From Bacteroidales bacterium (GTDB lineage Bacteria; Bacteroidota; Bacteroidia; Bacteroidales; JAIOZK01), in NCBI GenBank assembly GCA_021738625.1, contig JAIPBS010000039.1, forward strand, positions 1-41,256: a DNA stretch of 41,256 nucleotides, given 5' to 3'. This document shows positions 23,920 through 32,607 of the stretch, one piece after another. The position numbers and the translations under genes were made by a program. The notes under the pieces are model-generated. The model made no database searches and had not been told where the DNA came from. It worked only from the letters and a program-made list of their open reading frames with translations. The stretch's first letter is position 1. Every line of letters begins with the position of its first letter.

Positions 23920-26325
23920 TCAATTGTTTACCTTTAATATCTTTTCTGTAATTACCTGATCAGGAATTGAGATTTGCAGCAGGTAAAATTCTTCTGCAAA
24001 ATTCATCAAATCAATGCTTGTTGCATGGGTGTTATAAAATGATTTAATGAAAAGCTCATCGCCTTGTAAATCAATAAGCCTGATCATTCCTTCAGGTATA
24101 ATATCTGAAAACATAATATTCACCCTCCCGGTTGAGGGATTAGGATATATACGGCATTTCCCATTTCCTCCATCAGCCATAATACTCGTGGATTCTGAAG
24201 TTTCTTCAGAAGCATCCAGAAAATGTGTTGTCGGAGCCAACGCAACAGTTGGTGAGCATCCGTCACCGATCCAGGCATGGAAGTAGCTGCCTGATTTGGC
24301 CTGGAATCCGGGTTTAAATAATATGCTGTTATCGCTGGTAGCAGTGACAGTTGCTCCTGAGTTTCCTGTTCCATCCGCAACATAAGTGTTTATGTTTCCT
24401 GCAAAAATCAGGTTGTTGGCAGCTGCATAAAATCTCCATGAACCATCTGATACGCTGGCATCGTATAGCTGCAGGGTGTCACGACAGCTGGTAAACAGGC
24501 TCAGACTCGGGTCTCCATATAGATTAAACACACAGAAGTTCATCCATAGTTCACTGCAATTGTAACTGAGGTCTTCTTTCAGGTCGTACAATGAGAAGCC
24601 GTTTGTTTCTTCATTATCAATTAAACGCTCAGCATATTCATAGGTCATTCCTGAATTTGAAGAGGAATTGTTAAAATTGGTTTGCGCACTGTAATACCAG
24701 GATACCCTGGTTGCAGCATTGGTTCCTGCAGAACCGTTCTTCAGCAAGGCGTAAGCCAGATTCCCTGAATTATCGGGATAAGCATTGTTGCATGAACACT
24801 GAAAGGTGAAAGCAGGCAAACTATCGTTTAACAGGGCGGCATAGCCGGTATGCATCACATCAGCAGCTACATTGTAGCCCCCATGTGTCCACCAGAGTGC
24901 TACGGCCGGATGGCTGTCTATCCATGCATCATAAACATTTGAATAATTGCATGGAGTGGTTTCGGGGGGATTGGGAAGTCCATAATCTTCTTCATAGATC
25001 CGGTGGGAGTTCCAGCCGGCTTTTGGAATTACAAAATCATCATTTATGGCTTCGCCCAGGTGATAACCCGGAGTGCTAGCATCGCTGGGTTCCATTGGTA
25101 ATATCACGTTTTCACGCCAGGAGCTCTGGCTTGCTGGTTCGTAAGTAAAACAGATCGATTTGGTAAGAATGGCATCCAGTTCGTTCATGTTTCCGTAATA
25201 GGGTATTCGTCCCACAATGAATTCATATTGCTTATCACATCCGCCCGTGCCTGTATCGTCTGACCACTCGCCATAATATCCGTCTCCATCCAAATCCCAG
25301 TTTCCGGTCATATCGGAATAATAATAATCGGATGGAGCTTCCTTGTAATTGCTATAATTGTGTCGCGGCCAAAGCATTTTCATGGGAACATCTCCATCAT
25401 ACGGGTCAGGGTCGCCAATCAGCAAAAGATATTCTAAGCTTAAGTTGCTGTAGTTGTTGTAAAGCCATGAATGAATGTTCTCAGCAGCAGCATCTCCGGT
25501 TCCCCCACCCCATTGGGTTTCGGTGACCAGGGTTACTGTGTAGCCCATGTTTTCTTTGGCATTGATGAACTCATCAAGCTTATCTGAGTTATTCACAATA
25601 CTGTTGGTGGTGAGGATTACATAGCCGGAGATGGTGTTTGGATTGTATCTAGAAGAGTTTGAATAGCTTTCGATGGATTCCCTGGTCAAAAGGACATCTT
25701 CATCCAGCTTCGGATAAAAGTGTTGATCAATACCCTTGTTGTTTGCATTCCTCTCGTAACTGAGGTTAAAACTGCCGCCTGTGATTTTATACAGTTTTTT
25801 ATGTTGAGGATTATATCCAATAAGTGGAATGTTGAAAGTCGCTATTTTATAAGTGCCTTTCTGCCCGGTTCGGATGTTTATTGAATCAAGGTCGGGGAAT
25901 AGATTGTTTGTTTCGTAGACATTTATGTTTTTCCCATCTTCAATTTGTTGTTGTTTGGGATAGTGCTGAACTATCTGGTCGTCAATTCTAGTGGCTAAAG
26001 GCGGCACTGGTGCTACATGATATGTGCCGTAAATTTCTTTCCATTTTATATCCTGCATCTCAATTTTCAAAGAAAAAAGATCGCAATCTTTTGGAAGCAA
26101 TACTGAAAAGTGCCGGTAAGGAAGGTTGGGATCACCGGGCAGGCTTGAAAAATATAAATCCTCTCCATCAAAAACAACATGATTGTTTGCCATACGATCG
26201 ATTTGAATATCAATCATATTGTGATTTTCCGCATTGAAATGAATTTGTCCGGTAACCTGTGAAAAGGTTTCCTGGCTTAACATCAGTAATATCAGCCAAA
26301 GAAAAGAAGTAAATGAACATCTCAT
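23920..26325 (-). CDS. C25 gingipain-like cysteine protease with T9SS type A sorting domain
   Basis: This 801-residue exported protease has a signal peptide (FLWLILLMLSQETFSQ). A gingipain-type propeptide precedes the catalytic region. That region has GYVILTTNSIVNNSDKLDEF, YLLLIGDPDPYDGDVPMKML and VGRIPYY. His481 (WWTHGG) and Cys512 (FQCSCNNAYP) form the likely catalytic dyad, with Cys510 nearby. NSILFKPGFQAKSGSYFHAW (FKPGF at 24304-24318) is the shared stack motif. The tail CRIYPNPSTGRVNIMF... ITEKILKV is a T9SS type A sorting domain. The start at 26325 is preferred because it opens directly on a signal peptide; an upstream frame extends to 26391. In Porphyromonas, such enzymes are the classic T9SS cargo. 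Confidence 0.9.
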   Translation of the reverse strand: MRCSFTSFLWLILLMLSQETFSQVTGQIHFNAENHNMIDIQIDRMANNHVVFDGEDLYFSSLPGDPNLPYRHFSVLLPKDCDLFSLKIEMQDIKWKEIYGTYHVAPVPPLATRIDDQIVQHYPKQQQIEDGKNINVYETNNLFPDLDSINIRTGQKGTYKIATFNIPLIGYNPQHKKLYKITGGSFNLSYERNANNKGIDQHFYPKLDEDVLLTRESIESYSNSSRYNPNTISGYVILTTNSIVNNSDKLDEFINAKENMGYTVTLVTETQWGGGTGDAAAENIHSWLYNNYSNLSLEYLLLIGDPDPYDGDVPMKMLWPRHNYSNYKEAPSDYYYSDMTGNWDLDGDGYYGEWSDDTGTGGCDKQYEFIVGRIPYYGNMNELDAILTKSICFTYEPASQSSWRENVILPMEPSDASTPGYHLGEAINDDFVIPKAGWNSHRIYEEDYGLPNPPETTPCNYSNVYDAWIDSHPAVALWWTHGGYNVAADVMHTGYAALLNDSLPAFTFQCSCNNAYPDNSGNLAYALLKNGSAGTNAATRVSWYYSAQTNFNNSSSNSGMTYEYAERLIDNEETNGFSLYDLKEDLSYNCSELWMNFCVFNLYGDPSLSLFTSCRDTLQLYDASVSDGSWRFYAAANNLIFAGNINTYVADGTGNSGATVTATSDNSILFKPGFQAKSGSYFHAWIGDGCSPTVALAPTTHFLDASEETSESTSIMADGGNGKCRIYPNPSTGRVNIMFSDIIPEGMIRLIDLQGDELFIKSFYNTHATSIDLMNFAEEFYLLQISIPDQVITEKILKVNN

Positions 26326-26388
26326 AATAATGTGATTTGGTTTACGAAATAAAAAAACAGAATTATTAAAAGTGAACGATACCTGAAA

Positions 26389-26396
26389 CAAATATA
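26389..26396 (-). promoter_or_regulatory. Bacteroidota -7 box for the C25 protease
   Basis: CAAATATA on the plus strand reads TATATTTG on the minus strand, an exact TAnnTTTG. It lies about 64 bases before the ATG at 26325. No clear -33 TTG was found. Confidence 0.4.
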
Positions 26397-26488
26397 AAAT
26401 AAAATCTCATAAGTTTGAAGTGATCAGGTAATAATTCGCCAGAAGTTGGCTTCATTGCCTGTAGCTATTTTGTGTAGTCTGTTGGTAA

Positions 26489-27595
26489 TCAGTCCGGTTT
26501 TAAACCGAAAGTTTCACAGTTAATCAGAAACAAACTATACCCGAATTCATAAAGCTTTCTATCAAGCTGGTTGTCGGATTCGATTTTCTGCAAAAGATCA
26601 GGACTTATGTCGGGCTTTTTCTTGCTTATATTCCGCTTTTTTATTTTGCCCAGTGTTATGCCCAGTTTTGCTTCAAGCAGGCTGATGCTTTGACCGAACT
26701 GTTCAGTGATCCCAACAAAAAAGCTATCCCGAAGATTGTTGCTGGCCCTTTCCAGTTCTTCCTCGCCGACTTCTCCCAATAGGTTCGGATGCAGTTTGTT
26801 TGTTATCGCATCGAGGCAAAGGTAACGGACCTGGAGGTTGCTGCTTTTTCTAATTCGCTTTTCATAGAGGTTCCCATAACTCCAGTTCCGGTATTCCCGC
26901 TCTCTGGTTTTAAGATGATACATTTGGGAAACCACGCGTTTGACAGGATCGCGCAGAAAGGTTATGACTTTTGTGTTGTTTCCCAGCAGCTTTTTGAAAA
27001 CAAAAGGATAATGCCCAAACAAAAAACGGCAATATTTAATAGTACCTTCACTTTGCTCAAGCGGATAATGGAAATGCGGATAACCGCCGCTGGCAATGAT
27101 CGAAAACCGGTCTGGCAATTGCGATCTAAAAGGAAAATGTTTGCTGAGTGTTTTCCATAATGTAGTGCCGGCAGTTTTGGGGATATGCAGGAAAAACAGA
27201 CCGGCTTTTTCATCGTCAAGATCTGCATGATGTTCCAGCACAGAAGCATAACTATTGTTCATCGGTATAATACGCGGACTGTTCCGAAGCTCTGCCTTCA
27301 GTAATCTTGATTTAACGGATACGGTATCACCGGGCATAAGCGGCTTGTTCAATGAAAAACAAAACGCTATCCTTTTACCCGGCTTTTCTTTTGGCGGTTC
27401 AGCCTGAAAAGCAAGATGTCCCATATATTTTTTATTGATATACAAACGCAGATCAGTTGTTTTACCGTTTTTCGATAAGAGCACCCAGCCGCTGACTTTA
27501 TTTCCCCGGGCGTTAACGATCATGCCATGCGTCTGCGAAATACGCCTTTTCATGTTGACCAGGTATGCCTTCAGGGTTTTGACTGGATTCATCAA
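26489..27595 (-). CDS. Sulfotransferase with N-terminal beta-sandwich domain
   Basis: This 368-residue protein likely transfers sulfuryl groups from PAPS to a glycan. The second half has LFFLHIPKTAGTTLWKTL (residues about 130-148), the 5'-PAPS loop of Sulfotransfer_2-like enzymes. It also has KVITFLRDPVKRVVSQMYHL, the 3'-phosphate site with the RDP...R...S pattern, and IRKSSNLQVRYLCLDAI. The first 105 residues form a separate beta domain with NKVSGWVLLSKNGKTTDLRL, which matches a beta domain inside the large GT at 522-2789 (VQISGWALSKHG). No signal peptide is seen, so it is cytoplasmic. It is divergent from the GT2 at 27778. Confidence 0.85.
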   Translation of the reverse strand: MMNPVKTLKAYLVNMKRRISQTHGMIVNARGNKVSGWVLLSKNGKTTDLRLYINKKYMGHLAFQAEPPKEKPGKRIAFCFSLNKPLMPGDTVSVKSRLLKAELRNSPRIIPMNNSYASVLEHHADLDDEKAGLFFLHIPKTAGTTLWKTLSKHFPFRSQLPDRFSIIASGGYPHFHYPLEQSEGTIKYCRFLFGHYPFVFKKLLGNNTKVITFLRDPVKRVVSQMYHLKTREREYRNWSYGNLYEKRIRKSSNLQVRYLCLDAITNKLHPNLLGEVGEEELERASNNLRDSFFVGITEQFGQSISLLEAKLGITLGKIKKRNISKKKPDISPDLLQKIESDNQLDRKLYEFGYSLFLINCETFGLKPD

Positions 27596-27689
27596 ATTTG
27601 TTTATTGCTGGCGTTTAATTCATCTGCTTTTTTAATGCGCTTAACAGATCAATAATTTTAATTTTGTAAAACAGCATAAGTTAAAGAAA

Positions 27690-27697
27690 CAAAAGTA
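27690..27697 (-). promoter_or_regulatory. Bacteroidota -7 box for the sulfotransferase
   Basis: On the minus strand these bases read TACTTTTG, matching TAnnTTTG, about 95 bases before the ATG at 27595. No -33 TTG at the expected distance. Confidence 0.35.
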
Positions 27698-27777
27698 AAA
27701 AATAAAGCATCTTTCAGGAAGCTGATAAAACAGGCAAGCCATTATTTGCTACTTTTATGATCAAATAACTTACAGGC

Positions 27778-28815
27778 TTGAAGAAAAATCTCGCAATCAT
27801 CATATTAAACTGGAACAACTTTGACGATACCAGGGAGTGTCTTGAATCACTGGTTGAGGTTAAAGGTAGTGCGGATATTTTTCTGATCGATAATGCTTCC
27901 GCCGGAGATGAGCCCGAGAAACTCAGAGGGCTTAATGACCAATTGAAAATAGCAAAGCTGATCTTTAATGATAAAAACTACGGATTCACCGCCGCCCACA
28001 ACAAAATTTTTCCTTCCGTCATTGAAGAATACCAGTATGTTTTTTTGTTGAACAACGATACGGTAATTCATCCCGAATTGATTGAAATCCTCTTACAACA
28101 TGTCCGGAGTGAAGATACGGATATGCTTTCCTGTAAAATGATCAATTACTGGAAGCGAGACCTGATGGACAATGCAGGTCATAGAATGCTATCTTCTGGT
28201 GAAATCATTCCTTTAGGGCACGGCAAGTCTGTACATAATTTCGATTTGCCCATAAAAAATATGGGCGCTTGTGCCGGGGCGGGACTGTATTCCTCATCAA
28301 TGCTTAAAGATATCGGGATTTTCGACGATTATTTTAAAACCGGCTATGAAGACGCCGAGCTGGGACTGCGGGCGTTCATTGCCGGATACGATTGTAAATA
28401 CGAACCGCGGGCAGTGGTTTACCATAAGATGGGACAATCCATCAAAAAGGTTTTTAAATATAAATATACGCTTAAGATCCAGACGAATATTTTTTATGCC
28501 TACCTGAAGCTGGTTCACTGGCAGGTGATTGTAATTTACTTTTTACCATGGTTTTTGAGATTCATTATGATCACTCTGGTTGATATTATTTTCTGGCGGC
28601 CTAAATATCTTAAGGTGCAATATCATGCACTTTATATTATCCTGTTCCGTGACTGGAAAAAATCAATGCGCGCAAGAAAGCAAAGCAGAGATTTGCGCAG
28701 GATATCCTGGTGGAAGCTGATGAGGAAGCAAGAGTTTTTCCTCTTGCGGGATATAAAAAGTTTTTACCGTTTTATTATTAAAGGAGAGAAATCATATTTT
28801 GAAAAATATTCCTGA
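27778..28815 (+). CDS. Family 2 glycosyltransferase (rhamnosyltransferase-like)
   Basis: This 345-residue protein opens with KKNLAIIILNWNNFDDTREC and continues with FLIDNASAGDEPEKLRG, NYGFTAAHNKIF and FLLNNDTVIHPELI. These are the GT2 nucleotide-binding and DxD-like (NNDT) motifs of the WsaF/rhamnosyltransferase group. YEDAELGLRAFIAGYDCKYE carries the catalytic acidic region. Residues 240-270 are hydrophobic and may bind the membrane, and the tail is very basic. The frame is closed by TAA at 27766-27768, so TTG at 27778 is the only start that keeps the first beta strand. It leads a plus-strand run of genes to 32585. Confidence 0.83.
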   Translation: MKKNLAIIILNWNNFDDTRECLESLVEVKGSADIFLIDNASAGDEPEKLRGLNDQLKIAKLIFNDKNYGFTAAHNKIFPSVIEEYQYVFLLNNDTVIHPELIEILLQHVRSEDTDMLSCKMINYWKRDLMDNAGHRMLSSGEIIPLGHGKSVHNFDLPIKNMGACAGAGLYSSSMLKDIGIFDDYFKTGYEDAELGLRAFIAGYDCKYEPRAVVYHKMGQSIKKVFKYKYTLKIQTNIFYAYLKLVHWQVIVIYFLPWFLRFIMITLVDIIFWRPKYLKVQYHALYIILFRDWKKSMRARKQSRDLRRISWWKLMRKQEFFLLRDIKSFYRFIIKGEKSYFEKYS

Positions 28816-28833
28816 CAAGACTGTTTTGTTTGA

Positions 28834-29746
28834 ATGGAACGCAGAAATTTCATACGGAATTCCGGATTGTTGATTGCCGCTACGGGAAGTGCGGGCGTGA
28901 TGGCCAAAATACCCATTATCGAAACTGAAGAGGAGGACGCGTTAATTAATTTTGATATTGCCGCAGGTGCTGTGCCATCAGGGGCGGTCATGTTTGAACA
29001 ACGGAAATGGGATAAAGAAATCAGGCAGTCTTCGCCGTATTTTGTATGAGATAAAAACAATCATCTGATTGAAGCAGCCCGCAAGCGAACTTCTGCTATG
29101 CTTGGATGTGACCTTAACGAGATGGCTTTCTGCAGGAATGCCACCGAAGGATTTGATACCATTTTACGCGGGATCGACTTCAGAGAAGGGGAGGAGGTGG
29201 TTTACGGCCGGTATGATTATCCTTTTGTTCAGAATACGATAAAACAACTTGAAGTGCGCCTCGGGATCAAAGCCGTTGGTGTTGACTATGATATTGCCCA
29301 TTCAACAGATGAAGAAATCATTGGGGCATACCACAGCAAGATCAATAAAGTAAGCCGTTTGCTGGTTTTATCGCACATGCTTAACTGGAATGGCCGGGTA
29401 TTGCCGGTAAAGGAGATCACTGAGATCGCCAGGCGCCATGATGCTGAAATTCTGCTGGACGGGGCCCAGAGCTTTGCACATATTCCGTTTTCGATTGAAG
29501 ATATCCGTCCCGATTATTTTGTTGCTTGCTTTCATAAGTGGTTTCGGGGTCCGCTGGGGACTGCTTTCATATGAGCTCAAATCTGATTCCCCGGCAGAAT
29601 TTGTTAATAAAATGATTGAGCATCAAAGCATCCTTATCAAAACAATTAAGTATCGTAAGCTTGGTGGGTTCCGTATTAGCCTGTCGGCCGAAACCGAAAA
29701 AAACCGGATATTTGATCTGGTAAAGGCCATTAAGGATGAACTTTGA
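28834..29746 (+). pseudogene. Decayed Tat-signal class V aminotransferase (isopenicillin-N-epimerase-like)
   Basis: The first 71 codons read MERRNFIRNSGLLIAATGSA, a twin-arginine signal, then FDIAAGAVPSGAVMFEQRKW. An in-frame TGA at 29047 interrupts between SSPYFV and DKNNHLIEAARKRTSAML; a TGG at this point would restore the family sequence. The frame continues through FCRNATEGFDTI and LLDGAQSFAHIPFSIEDI to FHKWFRGPLGTAFI, with the PLP Lys in HKW, then stops at 29572. The family's last 60 or so residues (YRKLGGFRISLSAETEKN) are found in a different frame up to 29746. Against a normal length near 430, roughly 130-160 residues are missing at the junction around 29572. So there is one nonsense change, one internal deletion and a frame change. 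Confidence 0.85.
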
Positions 29747-30056
29747 GATCCGCTTTGAAAATATTTCACGCTACCTGCAACGGAAACCCGGGATAACTCT
29801 TGTCATAGCAGCGGTTTATTTTGTTCTAGTTGTCTTGCCGCATCAATGGTTCGGTAAACTGATCGCCGACCTTTTCGAAAATCTCAGCAGAAGCTTTTAC
29901 CAGGGAGTAATGCTTGGCCTGGCCGTTATTTTTGTGATTGTTTATCTGTATCTTTTGCTCAGGATGCTTTTGAAGCAAAAAAGCGTTTTTGTCTGGATGA
30001 CGCTGCTCAGCTTGATGGTGTTCACTTTTCTGGCCTATCCTCTGATCATCACTTGA
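29736..30056 (+). CDS. Small integral membrane protein, unknown
   Basis: This 106-residue protein has three hydrophobic stretches: ITLVIAAVYFVLVVL, VMLGLAVIFVIVYLYLLLRM and VWMTLLSLMVFTFLAYPLII. A short charged loop of Lys/Gln lies between the last two. Its ATG lies inside the last codons of the degraded aminotransferase. Its stop (TGA at 30054) overlaps the TTG start of the next small membrane protein, so the pair is probably translated together. I do not recognise the family. It might be one half of a split membrane protein, but no frame-shift site was identified. Confidence 0.6.
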   Translation: MNFEIRFENISRYLQRKPGITLVIAAVYFVLVVLPHQWFGKLIADLFENLSRSFYQGVMLGLAVIFVIVYLYLLLRMLLKQKSVFVWMTLLSLMVFTFLAYPLIIT

Positions 30057-30355
30057 TAACAAAGAAGCCCTGGTTTAGAAATTTTTTTGCAGAAATGATC
30101 ACTCTTGCCGGGTTGACTATTGTCGTCCTGTTGTTGTTTTATCTGGATTACCTGAGTATTTACCCTGACCGTCAGGCTACACAAGTAATGATCAAAGACC
30201 TATCTTTGAGATTTTGGAAGGAGATCGGGCATCTGGATACAAGATATCACGTCATACTGCCATTTGAGGGCCTGATTGTAATTGCATTCATATATTTATA
30301 TTTTTGTATCGGACTAACAAGAATCCACCAATCAAAAAAACGCCTGTCAGATTGA
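30053..30355 (+). CDS. Small integral membrane protein, unknown, translationally coupled
   Basis: This 100-residue protein has two hydrophobic segments: MITLAGLTIVVLLLFYLDYL and GLIVIAFIYLYFCIGL. A soluble loop of about 40 residues between them includes DLSLRFWKEIGHLDTRYHV. TTG at 30053 overlaps the stop of the preceding gene (TTGA), and its own stop TGA at 30353 overlaps the TTG of the GT4 at 30352. The double overlap points to stepwise coupled translation. Function is unknown; it may support membrane assembly of the glycan made by the neighbouring GTs. Confidence 0.58.
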   Translation: MITKKPWFRNFFAEMITLAGLTIVVLLLFYLDYLSIYPDRQATQVMIKDLSLRFWKEIGHLDTRYHVILPFEGLIVIAFIYLYFCIGLTRIHQSKKRLSD

Positions 30356-31446
30356 AAAAGGTATTGATCAACGCCGAAGCCCTCGACCGGCAATATGCCG
30401 GTATTCATTACTACATGAAATTGCTGCGGTTGGGATTTGAAACCTATTACCCGGATTATCCAGTCTATTATATCCGGGATGCCGGTTCGCAATCCGGGGC
30501 GCATGACCTGCCGGTTAAAAGTATGTTGTCAAAAGGACGTGATCCGTTGAAACACCTAATTAATATCCCAAAACTTGTTAGAGGGTTTAAACCGGATGTT
30601 TATGTTGAGCTGACGCATTTGGGACCATTCCGTCTTCCATCATTTGTAAAATGCGTATCCATTATTCACGACCTGACGCCGCTGACCCATCCGCAGTTTC
30701 ATCCCGACTATTCATCCTTTCTTCAAAAACATCTTTTAAAACATAGTATTCACAAAGCGGATAGTATTGTTACCAATAGTAACAATACTTGCAAGGATGT
30801 CCAGGCTTATTATCCGCGCAGCGAATCAAAGATGGAAGTGATATATCCCGGCATCGAAGATTTTTTCAAACCCACAAAGGATTTCGGTATTTTAAAGAGC
30901 TTGAAAATTAAAAAGCCTTTTCTTTTATCCCTTTCAACCATCGAACCCAGGAAAAACCTTGGATGCTTGCTGGATGCCTTTGAAATCTTTAAGAAAAGAT
31001 CCGGGGCGCCGCATCAGCTGGTGCTGGTTGGTAAGGGAGGCTGGAAAAACAAAGAGGTATTTAACCGGCTCGAAAATCATTCATTCAGGAAAGACATTGT
31101 ACTTACAGCATATCTGGAAAGAGATGCCCTTCCTGTTGTTTTCTCGGCATGTGAGGCTTTTGTTTTTCCCAGCTGGTACGAAGGTTTTGGATTCCCTGTC
31201 CTGGAAGCGCTTTCGTGTGGTGCAGCTTGTATAATATCAAACACAAGCAGCTTGCCTGAGGTAGGAGGAGAAGCCGCGGTGTATTTCAACCCGGCTTCTG
31301 CGGCGGATCTGGCAGGAAAGGTAGAAATGGTTATAGCAAACCCGGGCTTGAAAGCCGGATTGAAAAAAAAAGCCGGGAAGCAATCCGCATTATTTTCATT
31401 GCAAAGGTTTGCAGCTGGTTTCGTAGATTTGTTCGACCGCTTATAA
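30352..31446 (+). CDS. Family 4 glycosyltransferase
   Basis: This 364-residue GT4 reads KKVLINAEALDRQYAGIHYY at the N-terminus. Mid-protein it has CVSIIHDLTPLTHPQF, SIVTNSNNTCKDVQAYYP and VIYPGIEDFF. The donor domain shows LSLSTIEPRKNLGCLLDAF, the E-x7-E motif YEGFGFPVLEALSCGA and SSLPEVGGEAAVYFNP, all standard for mannosyl- and related GT4 enzymes. TTG at 30352 is chosen because it lies on the preceding stop and just before the first beta strand; an upstream TTG at 30304 would add 16 less likely residues. Enzyme activity should be cytoplasmic, at the inner membrane face. Confidence 0.9.
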   Translation: MKKVLINAEALDRQYAGIHYYMKLLRLGFETYYPDYPVYYIRDAGSQSGAHDLPVKSMLSKGRDPLKHLINIPKLVRGFKPDVYVELTHLGPFRLPSFVKCVSIIHDLTPLTHPQFHPDYSSFLQKHLLKHSIHKADSIVTNSNNTCKDVQAYYPRSESKMEVIYPGIEDFFKPTKDFGILKSLKIKKPFLLSLSTIEPRKNLGCLLDAFEIFKKRSGAPHQLVLVGKGGWKNKEVFNRLENHSFRKDIVLTAYLERDALPVVFSACEAFVFPSWYEGFGFPVLEALSCGAACIISNTSSLPEVGGEAAVYFNPASAADLAGKVEMVIANPGLKAGLKKKAGKQSALFSLQRFAAGFVDLFDRL

Positions 31447-31505
31447 ATGGCGATCATTAATAAAGATATTGGCGTTTATTGGCCTGTTATAAGTTGATAG
31501 ATAAG

Positions 31506-32585
31506 GTGAGAATACTTTTTGTACTTGAATATTATTATCCGCATATCGGAGGCGTTGAAAAGCTTTTCAAGCTGCTTTGTGAGCAATTGGTAGTGAACGG
31601 GCATGAAGTCACCGTTTTGACAAACCGTTATAAAATCGACCTTCCTAAACGCGAAGTAATTAAAGGGGTAGAAGTCAGACGACTGAGTTTTTACAACCGG
31701 TATTTATTTACCTTTTTCAGCCTGCCCATTGTCTGGAGTTATGCCGGCAAATCTGATGTCATCCACACCACATCATACAATGCGGCTTTTCCGGCATATT
31801 TTGCTGCCCGCCTGAGGAAAAAGCCCGTTTACATTACTTTTCACGAAGCCTGGGGCAAGCTATGGTTTCAGCTGCCATTCATTAGCAGGATTTCATCCTT
31901 TTTGTTTTACCATTATGAAAGATTCATATTACAATTGCCTTTTACAAAGTTTATTGCTGTGTCGGATTATACAGCATCTTCTCTGATTGACCAGGGGGTT
32001 AACCCCGACAGGGTGATCAGGATTTACAATGGAATCGAATATGATATCTTTCCCGCAAAATCACAAAAGCGAAATGCCGGCTTTACGTTTATGTATTTTG
32101 GCCGTCTGGGCGCTTCGAAAGGTCTTGATTTGCTCATTCCTGCAGCTATCAGGTTTTTAAAGAGCAATCCGGATGCAAGGTTCAGATTGGTCGTTCCCAA
32201 AGAGAAAAACCGGATATTGAAATATGTGCAACAATCCTTGTTTGAAAGTAATATTTTTTCTCAGGTGGAAATTCTGCATGAACTCAAACGCGATGAACTG
32301 TTTGATGAGATTGGAAGCGCCCATTGTGTCGTGATCCCATCCTATAGCGAAGGCTTTTGTTTTGCAGCTGCTGAGACAATTGCTCTAGGCACACCATTGA
32401 TCTCATCTGATCAGGGAGCTTTAAAAGAGGTCGTATCCGGAAAGTTTATTAAAATGGACGCCCTTACTCCTGATGCACTTCTGAATGCACTCCAGGAGGC
32501 ATATGAGGGAAAATGGTCGGCAACGGAAATCAAAAAGTTCAGATTGGTTATCTGCATCAATCGTTACCTGGAATTTTACGGATAG
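31506..32585 (+). CDS. Family 4 glycosyltransferase
   Basis: This protein of about 359 residues starts VRILFVLEYYYPHIGGVEKL, the GT4 acceptor-domain signature with the GG loop. It includes DVIHTTSYNAAFPAYFAARL, FTFMYFGRLGASKGLDLLIP and SYSEGFCFAAAETIALGTPL (the E-x7-E donor motif). GTG at 31506 is preferred as the start because the preceding TTG codons would add 4 or 9 residues that do not fit the family. It lies 59 bases after the previous GT4 gene. It converges with the DUF2304 gene, and the two stops are 22 bases apart. Confidence 0.87.
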   Translation: MRILFVLEYYYPHIGGVEKLFKLLCEQLVVNGHEVTVLTNRYKIDLPKREVIKGVEVRRLSFYNRYLFTFFSLPIVWSYAGKSDVIHTTSYNAAFPAYFAARLRKKPVYITFHEAWGKLWFQLPFISRISSFLFYHYERFILQLPFTKFIAVSDYTASSLIDQGVNPDRVIRIYNGIEYDIFPAKSQKRNAGFTFMYFGRLGASKGLDLLIPAAIRFLKSNPDARFRLVVPKEKNRILKYVQQSLFESNIFSQVEILHELKRDELFDEIGSAHCVVIPSYSEGFCFAAAETIALGTPLISSDQGALKEVVSGKFIKMDALTPDALLNALQEAYEGKWSATEIKKFRLVICINRYLEFYG

Positions 32586-32607
32586 ACTGTTGTTGGCTTG
32601 AAGGATA

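Noticed and set aside
29736..30355. The two small membrane proteins as one broken VanZ-like protein
   Set aside because: The hydrophobic pattern is suggestive but the VanZ signature residues are not visible, and the overlap looks like coupling rather than a frameshift.
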